This document shows, one piece after another, positions 6,975 through 12,857 of a stretch of DNA of 12,857 nt. The stretch comes from TMED69 sp036130055 (GTDB taxonomy: Bacteria > Pseudomonadota > Gammaproteobacteria > Ga0077536). The stretch is from positions 1 to 12,857 of the forward strand of contig JAYYOR010000040.1 of NCBI GenBank assembly GCA_036130055.1. The letters are read 5' to 3'. The position numbers and the translations under genes were made by a program. The notes beneath the pieces are model-generated. The model was not told where the DNA came from, made no database searches, and saw nothing but the letters and a program-made list of their open reading frames with translations. Positions within the stretch are counted from its first letter, which is position 1; each line of letters begins with the position of its first letter.

Positions 6975-8666
6975 CTATCTCTCTAAATCACGTGCCATTT
7001 TCTGTACATCGATTACCGCTTGGAATAAATCGCCCTCGGTAATAGTTCCCCGTAAAGAATTATTATGAGGTGCGACAATAGGCAAACTCTCACCTACGAA
7101 AGTACTTACTTTCACCATGGCAGACTGTAATGACTCATCCGAGAAAAGGATAACAGGATTTTTATCAATAAAATTAGAAACTTGCCTCTCATCCGCTTCG
7201 ATTAAAGCATGGATATCTAATTTTCCGATCAGACTACCTGTTTGTGACACTACATAGGCTTCCGTTTGACCGGCCTCTTTTAATCTTTTTAATACACTTC
7301 TACCTTTATCATCTTTTTTGGCTGTTATGTAATCCGATGTAGCTAATGGCCCAATGGTTTTTTGGCCAAGGGCGATGGCTTCTCGACCTTTTCTGAGATC
7401 GATCGACCTATCGAGAAGCTGACGGTCAAAAAATGAATTTCCGAATAAGCGTAAGGTAAGTAAACTACAAATGGTAACGGACAGCATTGCAGCCACTGCA
7501 CATTCATAACTCCGAGTTAACTCGAGAATGATCAAAATTGCTGAGATTGGAGCACCAATGACTGAAGACGCTACTGCTGCCATTGATGCGATACTTAGAA
7601 TATTTGAAAAATCGTTCAAACCAAGCAAAACGGACACCTGTCCCGCTAAAGCGCCCGCGGCAATTCCGACGAACAAAGCAGGCGAAAATACTCCTCCGAA
7701 TAATCCAAAACCTATGCATAGTGATGTCATCATAATTTTCAGGATCAAAACAGTTAAAAGCAATTCTATCGAAAATTGGCCGGCTATCATGCTATTCATA
7801 GCCGAAAGCCCAAGCCCCAAGATCTCTGGAACGAAAATCCCAACAGAACCGCAGATAAAAGCTGCTACAAATGGACTCAGATTTGGCGATATACCAAGTC
7901 TAGCAGGTAAACTTGCTGTTTTCCTTAACGACCACATAAACAAAATTGCAATCAAAGCGAACATTGGCGCCAAAACCACAAGAGCGGGGACCATTTTCGC
8001 GAGAGCCGGTATTGTAAACGCAACATTAAAGCTAGACGCACCAGGGAACAGACTAGTCCCCAAAGCGCTAGCAGTAACAGAAGATACTATTATAGGAGCA
8101 ATTGCACGCAGAGAAAAATGCCTAAGTACGGCCTCATGCGCGAATATTACCCCCGCTATAGGCGCATTAAATCCGGCAGATATTGCCGCCGCAACCCCAC
8201 ATCCTAGATAAACATCATGCGTCAATCTACTCGTCATGAATCTTTTAACCCAGATCCCCATGGTAGCTCCAAAATGCACCAATGGGCCATACTGTCCGAC
8301 GGAAGCACCACCACAAGCTGATGTGAAAGCAGCTAACGTAGAACCAAAACCTCTTTTGATATCTAACGGTTCTTGTACCTGATGCGCGGCATACATAGCA
8401 TCAGCTGGCCCTGCCCACTTCTCAATATTTAATACATTCCTGATCGCTACAACCACCGCTGCAGCGCATAGTAAAAATATCACTGGCGCGATATTAAAAG
8501 ATGAGTCGCCGATTGAGATCTCTAATAACTCAAAGTTATTTCTAATATTACTAAGTAAATCAACGCCTTCGACAAATAAATTAGAAACAATTGCCAAAAC
8601 TGAACCAATCAGAGCCCCAACTATAAAGACAATTAAAACCTCTCCAACTGCTTTTTTTATATCCAT
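6975..8666 (-). CDS. CLC-family anion channel/transporter with C-terminal CBS pair, non-canonical gate residues
   Basis: This 563-aa membrane protein is a CLC anion transporter followed by a tandem CBS domain (about 440-555), which in other CLCs binds nucleotides. Family marks are FNAPIAGVIFAHE (166-178) and the GGVFSP motif (324-329) of helix N. The key functional positions are changed. The gate motif GREGP reads GQYGP (124-128), putting Tyr126 at the external gating glutamate (Glu148 in E. coli ClcA). The internal glutamate Glu203 aligns with Ala179, after Glu178. The selectivity motif GSGIP is not conserved (KWAGP, 83-87). Known CLC antiporters usually need the gating Glu, so this may be a channel or an unusual uniporter, or carry another anion; that is inference. 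It is divergent from the glycosyltransferase gene across about 77 bases. Its place in a flagellar cluster is odd. Confidence 0.9.
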   Translation of the reverse strand: MDIKKAVGEVLIVFIVGALIGSVLAIVSNLFVEGVDLLSNIRNNFELLEISIGDSSFNIAPVIFLLCAAAVVVAIRNVLNIEKWAGPADAMYAAHQVQEPLDIKRGFGSTLAAFTSACGGASVGQYGPLVHFGATMGIWVKRFMTSRLTHDVYLGCGVAAAISAGFNAPIAGVIFAHEAVLRHFSLRAIAPIIVSSVTASALGTSLFPGASSFNVAFTIPALAKMVPALVVLAPMFALIAILFMWSLRKTASLPARLGISPNLSPFVAAFICGSVGIFVPEILGLGLSAMNSMIAGQFSIELLLTVLILKIMMTSLCIGFGLFGGVFSPALFVGIAAGALAGQVSVLLGLNDFSNILSIASMAAVASSVIGAPISAILIILELTRSYECAVAAMLSVTICSLLTLRLFGNSFFDRQLLDRSIDLRKGREAIALGQKTIGPLATSDYITAKKDDKGRSVLKRLKEAGQTEAYVVSQTGSLIGKLDIHALIEADERQVSNFIDKNPVILFSDESLQSAMVKVSTFVGESLPIVAPHNNSLRGTITEGDLFQAVIDVQKMARDLER

Positions 8667-8706
8667 CGTTCTCGACTTCCCAAAGAGAATATCAAAATTG
8701 TATCAT

Positions 8707-8733
8707 CTATCGGTTTTAGAAGGCATTGCTTTC
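8707..8733 (-). promoter_or_regulatory. Possible sigma-28 type promoter for clc-sel1
   Basis: On the minus strand GAAAGCAA, an 11-base spacer and ACCGATAG resemble the FliA consensus. The -10 box matches CCGATA with exact spacing; the -35 box is weaker (GAAAG instead of TAAAG). It would start a leader of about 35-40 bases before the CLC gene. It overlaps the start region of the divergent glycosyltransferase gene, so expression of the two may interfere. Confidence 0.4.
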
Positions 8734-8743
8734 GATTATTCTA

Positions 8744-11023
8744 ATGAATATGGACAAACGGCTAAAACGTCTCATTCGTGAAATCGAGCAGAAATTAAAA
8801 AAAAGCAACAAAGTGGTGCCTGAAAAAGAGCTAAACAAGCTAGTGCTACATGCTAACGGAGAACAAAGGCTCAAAAACCTTTTTTTATCTGCGAAGTACG
8901 CACTTGAAAACAAAATGTTCGACACCGCTCAACTTTTATCTGCTTTTACCGCTGAAAAATATCCAACAAACGCCGACGCGATAGCCAACCTTGACGCTTT
9001 ATTGGGGCTATCCCAACCTCCCGCTTGTGTTTGGTTAATAGTGGGGAAGATTCTTTCCAATAATTCTGATAAAAAATTGGTTTTGACGCTCGCTAAACAC
9101 CTTAATGATATCGGATGGGAGCAGATGAAGGAGAATCTACCAGACGAAATTATAAATAAAAGCGGTATACTTCTTTCACTCAAACTCAAAAATTACCGTA
9201 ACAAATCATCGGAGGAATATAATGAGCTAATATCATTCGCCCAACAAAAATGTGCCGAGGGCGCGTTTTCCGCCACTGAGACAGCTGAATTAATAATATA
9301 TCTTTGTGAGTCTCTACATTTACAGGGCCGCAATCAAGAGATCCAAAATCTAACCAACCGATTTTTCGAAGAAACTCATGATTTGGCTAGTGTTGCTCCA
9401 GAAAGATTGCAAGTTGTGAAGACGTTTAAATCCACGTCAGAAGCAAATCTCGGTAATCCATTCGTTGCTATAACAACCCAAATCATACCTTCCCTTGTTG
9501 ACCAACCGGCGTCGCCGGCTAATGCGAAATTAATTTATAATATCGCTCTTCTCATGACAAAAGTTGATTTGCGAGAGACAGCCGCTTTTTTATATAACAA
9601 AGCTTTCGAGATGGACTCAACCATGCCCGCACCAGGTTTCCACGCTCTATATCAAACGAGCCATGCTTGCGATTGGGAGCAAAGAGATAGTTTAGCCAAG
9701 AAATGTTTATCAGCCTTCTCTCAACCGCTGGTATCAGGAAGAGGCGAGAGAACCGCAGCAAGGGTTATCGCGAGCTGCGCTTTCACCGCAACGACCCTAT
9801 TCGATTCTTTGGAATTACAACGACAATTTCTAGCGAGAAGCAAGGAAGCATCTGCTGATTTTCCCACACCCATTACTCGTAAGTTCAATAATAAAATAAG
9901 CTCAGAAAAGCTGAAAATTGCCTATGTTTCATCAGATTTCTATTCCCATGCTACGGCTTTTTTATTGTCTGGATTATTTGAAGAACATGATCAAAATAAA
10001 TTTGATATTCATGTATTTTCTTATGGGTTTAATGACGTAAACGATCCTTTTAGGAGACGAATAAGAGACGCCGTAGGGCATCGATTCTTAGATGTAAGCA
10101 GGTGGAGCGACGATGCCATCACCGCCTCTATTACTAATCAAAATATCGATATCGCCGTAGATCTCAAAGGATACACTCAAAATAGCAGGCCCTTCCTCCT
10201 TCATAAAAAACCTGCCCCGATACAAATCAACTATCTTGGGTTTCCCGGGTCTATGGGACAATCATATATAGATTATTTCATTGCAGATAAATATACCGTA
10301 ACGTCAAAAAATCGAATGCAATTCAGCGAAAACATAGTGAAATTACCGGTCTTTTATCAACCACCCGATACAAATAGAAACGTTTCATCAGGTGGTTCGA
10401 GAAAATCGAACAACTTACCTGAAAAAGGCATAATACTTGGAGCTTTTAATTCAATCTATAAATTAACCCCCGAAATATTCAACTTTTGGCTTGAATTATT
10501 AAAGGAGTACAACGAGACATATCTTTGGTTGATTGAGCCCGTTGGTGGCGCGAAACGAAGATTATTGGAACTTGTAAAGTCACACAATCTATCCGAGGAA
10601 CGCATAATATTGGCGCCTTTTGTTGAACAAAGTGAACATATTGAGAGATTAAAATTTGTTGATATTTTCATGGACACATATCCCTGCGTCGGTCACACCA
10701 CAGCTACAGACGTACTTTTTAGGAACGTACCCTTGGTAACCATAGCCGGAGAGACCTTTGCCTCGCGGGTGGCAGCATCTGCTCTTTTTCATATAGATTG
10801 CCCTGAATTAATCGCCCATTCATTTATAGAGTATAAACAAATAATAAAAAAGCTCATTGAAAGTCGTGAGTTACGATCAGAATTGAGAACTAAAATCCAG
10901 AAAAATACTGAATCGAAAGCTTTGTTTAATACCAAAAACTATACTTCAATTTGGGAAAAGACCCTTGAAACCCTGCATAATAGATGGAAAGAAGGAAAAC
11001 AACCCGAGGATATGGAAATCTAA
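8744..11023 (+). CDS. SPINDLY/OGT-like protein O-glycosyltransferase (GT41)
   Basis: This 759-aa enzyme has a helical TPR-like N-terminal half (about 1-380, repeats degenerate) and a GT41 catalytic half (about 391-740), the family of O-GlcNAc transferase and SPINDLY, which move a sugar from a nucleotide sugar to Ser/Thr of proteins. Visible family motifs are IAYVSSDFYSH with the catalytic-site His402, DLKGYT, RPFLLHKKPAPIQINYLGFPGSMG, SIYKLTP with the phosphate-binding Lys573, VGHTTATDVLF (His651, Asp656) and GETFASRVAAS. All key residues known from human OGT are present, so it should be active. There is no signal peptide, so it acts in the cytosol. Lying between flaG/flagellin and fliS, it is a strong candidate for flagellin glycosylation. 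The start is uncertain: ATG at 8744 or 8750, or TTG at 8726; no good ribosome site is seen. It may share a transcript with the small gene downstream. Confidence 0.93.
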   Translation: MNMDKRLKRLIREIEQKLKKSNKVVPEKELNKLVLHANGEQRLKNLFLSAKYALENKMFDTAQLLSAFTAEKYPTNADAIANLDALLGLSQPPACVWLIVGKILSNNSDKKLVLTLAKHLNDIGWEQMKENLPDEIINKSGILLSLKLKNYRNKSSEEYNELISFAQQKCAEGAFSATETAELIIYLCESLHLQGRNQEIQNLTNRFFEETHDLASVAPERLQVVKTFKSTSEANLGNPFVAITTQIIPSLVDQPASPANAKLIYNIALLMTKVDLRETAAFLYNKAFEMDSTMPAPGFHALYQTSHACDWEQRDSLAKKCLSAFSQPLVSGRGERTAARVIASCAFTATTLFDSLELQRQFLARSKEASADFPTPITRKFNNKISSEKLKIAYVSSDFYSHATAFLLSGLFEEHDQNKFDIHVFSYGFNDVNDPFRRRIRDAVGHRFLDVSRWSDDAITASITNQNIDIAVDLKGYTQNSRPFLLHKKPAPIQINYLGFPGSMGQSYIDYFIADKYTVTSKNRMQFSENIVKLPVFYQPPDTNRNVSSGGSRKSNNLPEKGIILGAFNSIYKLTPEIFNFWLELLKEYNETYLWLIEPVGGAKRRLLELVKSHNLSEERIILAPFVEQSEHIERLKFVDIFMDTYPCVGHTTATDVLFRNVPLVTIAGETFASRVAASALFHIDCPELIAHSFIEYKQIIKKLIESRELRSELRTKIQKNTESKALFNTKNYTSIWEKTLETLHNRWKEGKQPEDMEI

Positions 11024-11028
11024 CGATA

Positions 11029-11181
11029 ATGGAAATTAGAAAAAAAGCCGACAAAAACTATCTGGAACTAATAAAGACCTTGGTCGATAGTGATAATGAC
11101 ACTATTGCTGAACTTATAATTAGTGAACTTGAAGATAAAGGACTAAATGTTGAGGAATTAAGAAATATTTTAGATAATTAG
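11029..11181 (+). CDS. Small acidic hypothetical protein behind the glycosyltransferase
   Basis: This 50-aa product is not recognised. It is charged, predicted helical and acidic toward the end (LVDSDNDTIAELIISELEDKGLNVEELRNILDN). The ATG at 11029 lies 5 bases after the glycosyltransferase stop, which fits reinitiation; the frame is also open upstream to an ATG at 10984, which would overlap the previous gene and give 65 residues. Neither start has a clear ribosome site. It converges on flaG, with only 19 bases between the stops. Small size limits confidence. Confidence 0.45.
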   Translation: MEIRKKADKNYLELIKTLVDSDNDTIAELIISELEDKGLNVEELRNILDN

Positions 11182-11200
11182 TATAAAAATCTGATTTTAT

Positions 11201-11605
11201 TTATGCTTTTTTATCAAAAATTATTCCTTTCATCACTTCAATGTTTTTCGCAACTCTCAGAATTGCTTCGCTTGGAACTTCAAAAATAATGCTACCTGAA
11301 TTGGGCTCGGTCACTTTCACCACAAACCTATTAGAAGCCTCATCTACGGAAAAGTTTAAATTAGTTGCGGTATTTAAAGACTGAAGCGCCTGTTCTAGAT
11401 CGTTTCGGGCAATCTCCATTCTGGCTACACCCTCCTGCGGCGTAATCGAAACACCGTCGACAATTTGTTGGGCCGATTGGATGTTTATTTCAGGTGGCTT
11501 GATTTCAAGCTCTTTTCCCGTGTCTTTCTGGGCCTTGATTTGAGGGCTATCAACTTTGTTAGCTGAGTTCGCAAAAGAAAGTGATTGCAGTTCATTATCT
11601 GCCAT
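11201..11605 (-). CDS. flaG: FlaG family flagellar protein
   Basis: This 134-aa protein belongs to the FlaG family, found next to flagellin genes in polar-flagellated bacteria and linked to filament length and assembly. The conserved C-terminal domain is visible: NLNFSVDEASNRFVVKVTEP, then the hallmark segment FEVPSEAILRVAKNIEVMKG and the typical ending GIIFDKKA. The N-terminal half is polar and variable. I choose the ATG at 11603-11605; a TTG 12 bases upstream is possible but less likely. A sigma-28-type promoter precedes it, and a terminator just upstream separates it from the flagellin transcript. In Pseudomonas-type clusters fliD would follow flaG; here a convergent plus-strand unit does. 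Confidence 0.93.
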   Translation of the reverse strand: MADNELQSLSFANSANKVDSPQIKAQKDTGKELEIKPPEINIQSAQQIVDGVSITPQEGVARMEIARNDLEQALQSLNTATNLNFSVDEASNRFVVKVTEPNSGSIIFEVPSEAILRVAKNIEVMKGIIFDKKA

Positions 11606-11644
11606 AGCAATATCCAATAAAGTTAAAATTTTCCTACATCACCT

Positions 11645-11672
11645 ATATCGACAGTAGATGTATAAAACTTTA
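11645..11672 (-). promoter_or_regulatory. Sigma-28 (FliA) type promoter for flaG
   Basis: On the minus strand TAAAGTTT, an exact match to the FliA -35 box, is followed after 12 bases by GTCGATAT (consensus GCCGATAA, 6 of 8). The spacer is one base longer than the usual 11. The predicted start of transcription is about 30 bases before the flaG ATG, and the site lies just after the terminator of the upstream unit, as expected for an independent late promoter. Confidence 0.7.
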
Positions 11673-11692
11673 GTTTTTTTTTATTAAAGCAG

Positions 11693-11725
11693 AAAAAAAG
11701 GCGCAAATCCCGCAATTTACGCCTT
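11693..11725 (-). terminator. Rho-independent terminator after flagellin/FlgM-like unit
   Basis: On the minus strand an 11-bp stem (arms 11715-11725 and 11698-11708, one mismatch, 6-base loop) with a GGCG/CGCC core runs directly into a seven-T tract (complement of 11693-11699). It lies 45 bases after the stop of the small FlgM-like gene and before the flaG promoter. The plus strand has no T-run after the stem, so it acts in the minus direction. Confidence 0.8.
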
Positions 11726-11769
11726 CACCCACCAGAAATTAAAGTTTAGAACTTTGCAATATATTCAAA

Positions 11770-11940
11770 TTATTCGCTTTTTAACCACTCAACAAGGTGC
11801 CCTGCGATTAATTTAGAATCAGGTTTATAGTCGCCTTTTCTCCAGGCGTCCCTAATTCTTGCTACCTTGTTTTGATTAATTTCTTCATTTGGCAATGGAG
11901 AATGCGGTACACGTTCTAAATCAAATGACATATCTGACAT
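11770..11940 (-). CDS. Mini FlgM-like anti-sigma-28 factor (56 aa)
   Basis: This is a 56-residue protein: MSDMSFDLERVPHSPLPNEE, then INQNKVARIRDAWRKGDY, then KPDSKLIAGHLVEWLKSE. The last 36 residues match the C-terminal, sigma-28-binding part of FlgM. Salmonella FlgM has INLERVEALKLAIRNGELK followed by MDTGKIADALI, so the pattern IN-x3-V-x6-A-x-R-x-G-x2-K-x-D-x4-IA-x2-L is shared. Typical FlgM proteins have about 90-100 residues; the N-terminal half linked to secretion is reduced here to about 20 residues. The ATG has a good ribosome site (AGGAA, 7 bases away). It follows flagellin by 83 bases with no clear promoter between, and a terminator follows, so it is probably co-transcribed with flagellin. 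The likely role is to bind and inhibit FliA. The assignment comes from recognition by eye of a short motif and needs a profile search. Confidence 0.7.
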   Translation of the reverse strand: MSDMSFDLERVPHSPLPNEEINQNKVARIRDAWRKGDYKPDSKLIAGHLVEWLKSE

Positions 11941-11983
11941 AAATATTTCCTTTTTTTATAGGTTCACTTACCGATTTGGAGGG

Positions 11984-12008
11984 GGGTGATTATTCAAAAT
12001 AACCACCC
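11984..12008 (-). other. Strong hairpin between flagellin and the FlgM-like gene
   Basis: Arms 11984-11994 and 11998-12008 form an 11-bp stem (10 Watson-Crick pairs, one G-T wobble) with a 3-base loop, 15 bases after the flagellin stop. In neither direction does a T-run follow; a C-rich stretch does in the minus direction. It is therefore more likely a 3'-end stabilising or partial attenuation hairpin that sets flagellin above the downstream gene than a full terminator. That role is inferred. Confidence 0.55.
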
Positions 12009-12023
12009 TATTCCCCAACCTAA

Positions 12024-12857
12024 TTAACCTTGCAAAAGAGCTAGGACACTTTGAGGTTGCATATTGGCCTGCGCCAACATTGCGATTCCCGCTTGAGCAA
12101 TGATCTGAGTTCTAGCAAGTTCGGCAGTTTCAGTTGCATAATCAGTATCCTGAACTCTGGAACGAGAGGCCTCAACGTTAATCTTAGTATTACTTAGATT
12201 ATCCACAGCCATATTCAGTCTTGTCAGTGCAGCACCAAACGTTGCTCTCTGCTCATCTACTCCGGCAATAGCTGTATCGATTGCGGTCAGAGCCTCAGCT
12301 GCTGATTCCGATGTATCTACAGCGATAGTAGCTTCGTCGATTGCACCGCCGAATACACCTGCGGTCTCTGCAGTTTCAAATTCACCAAAAGCTACAGTAA
12401 TAGATTGGCCTGAATTTGCACCGATTTGAAAGGTTACGGTTCCCGAACTTCCGACATCTCCGTCTAATATATTGGTGCCATTGAATTGACTATCATCTGC
12501 AATTCGCTCTAACTCTGTCTGTAATTGAGTGAATTCAACGTCCATCGCAGCTCGGTCTTCTGTTTTGAAAGTTCCGTTTTGCGATGCCACTGCTAATTCA
12601 CGCATTCTAAGCAGAATATTACTCACTTCAACAGTAGATCCTTCAGCAGTCTCTACCATTGAAATCGCGTGTTGAGCATTGACTAAAGCTCCCTCTAATC
12701 CCTGAATTTGAGCAGTCATCCTATTCGCGATTTTATTGCCGGCAGCGTCGTCAGCAGATGAGTTTATTCTTAAGCCAGTGGATAATCTTTCCATCGCTTG
12801 ACTCATTCGTAGCTCATTTTGCTTTAACGCATTAATAGTTATTTTCGAATTAATATT
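12024..12857 (-). CDS. fliC: Flagellin (5' end cut by window edge)
   Basis: Flagellin is the filament subunit, exported through the flagellar secretion system. The reading frame is open to the window edge: 17 residues before the first internal ATG (12806) belong to the conserved N-terminus (NINSKITINALKQNELR), so the true start lies just outside. Conserved D0/D1 parts are MERLSTGLRINSSADDAAGN, the RELAVAS segment and NGTNILDG near the N-terminus, and the C-terminal SRSRVQDTDYATETAELART with QANMQPQSVLALLQG. The middle is short and rich in Ser, Thr, Gly and Ala, so D2/D3 outer domains are essentially missing; the full length would be roughly 280-285 residues. The many Ser/Thr in the short exposed region are possible targets for the nearby GT41 enzyme. 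The promoter is outside the window. Confidence 0.96.
   Translation of the reverse strand, partial: NINSKITINALKQNELRMSQAMERLSTGLRINSSADDAAGNKIANRMTAQIQGLEGALVNAQHAISMVETAEGSTVEVSNILLRMRELAVASQNGTFKTEDRAAMDVEFTQLQTELERIADDSQFNGTNILDGDVGSSGTVTFQIGANSGQSITVAFGEFETAETAGVFGGAIDEATIAVDTSESAAEALTAIDTAIAGVDEQRATFGAALTRLNMAVDNLSNTKINVEASRSRVQDTDYATETAELARTQIIAQAGIAMLAQANMQPQSVLALLQG

Noticed and set aside
7528..8211. Long plus-strand open frame (227 codons) opposite the CLC gene
   Set aside because: It is antisense to a well-conserved CLC membrane protein, and its translation shows no domain; it arises from the codon pattern of the real gene.
11183..11212. AT-only hairpin and T-run between the convergent small gene and flaG
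   Set aside because: The stem contains only A-T pairs and a bulge; a terminator needs a GC-rich stem, so I do not annotate it.
11740..11766. Plus-strand TAAAGTTT resembling a sigma-28 -35 box
   Set aside because: The bases at the -10 position (ATATATTC) do not fit, and no plus-strand gene follows.
1..12857. CRISPR arrays, insertion sequences, tRNA or rRNA genes, phage or defence genes
   Set aside because: I saw no regular direct repeats, transposase or integrase motifs, or structural RNA signatures anywhere in the window.

Overview
The window is a flagellar gene cluster from an AT-rich bacterium. The order fleQ-like, fleR-like, fliE, fliF, fliG, with flagellin, flaG and fliS on the same strand, is the layout of polar-flagellum clusters of Pseudomonas/Vibrio-type Gammaproteobacteria. 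I infer a gammaproteobacterium, perhaps marine, but no rRNA or other taxonomic marker is present. Both ends cut genes: fliG on the left and flagellin on the right. I see no tRNA, rRNA, IS element, integrase or CRISPR array.

Layout, read in the main (minus) direction from the right edge. A short flagellin gene (truncated at 12857) is followed by a 56-codon gene whose product resembles the sigma-28-binding half of the anti-sigma factor FlgM, then a minus-strand terminator (11693-11725). flaG follows behind its own sigma-28-type promoter. Converging on flaG from the other strand is a two-gene plus-strand unit: a SPINDLY/OGT-type (GT41) protein O-glycosyltransferase, a good candidate flagellin glycosyltransferase, and a small acidic 50-aa protein. 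Divergent from it is a minus-strand pair: an unusual CLC anion transporter with CBS domains and an exported Sel1-repeat protein. Next come fliS behind a sigma-28-like promoter, an unrecognised 100-aa protein, and a FleQ-like sigma-54 activator without the N-terminal FleQ domain. A well-formed sigma-54 promoter (4096-4112) then precedes a FleR/FlrC-like activator with a degenerate receiver domain, fliE, fliF and fliG, which are tightly spaced and probably co-transcribed.

How the parts fit together. The FleQ-like activator with sigma-54 should switch on the fleR-fliEFG operon, which encodes the MS ring, rod junction and switch. The FleR-like activator would drive the next tier. Sigma-28 would then drive late genes (flaG, fliS, probably flagellin, possibly clc-sel1), with the mini-FlgM as a brake located directly behind flagellin. 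FliS is the flagellin chaperone, and the GT41 enzyme probably modifies flagellin.

The cascade looks stripped down. No FleS kinase gene lies between fleQ and fleR, and the FleR receiver has lost its phosphoacceptor Asp. The FleQ-like protein lacks its regulatory domain, the FlgM-like protein is about half length, and fliD and fliT are not at their usual place between flaG and fleQ, where the glycosyltransferase, CLC and Sel1 genes sit instead.
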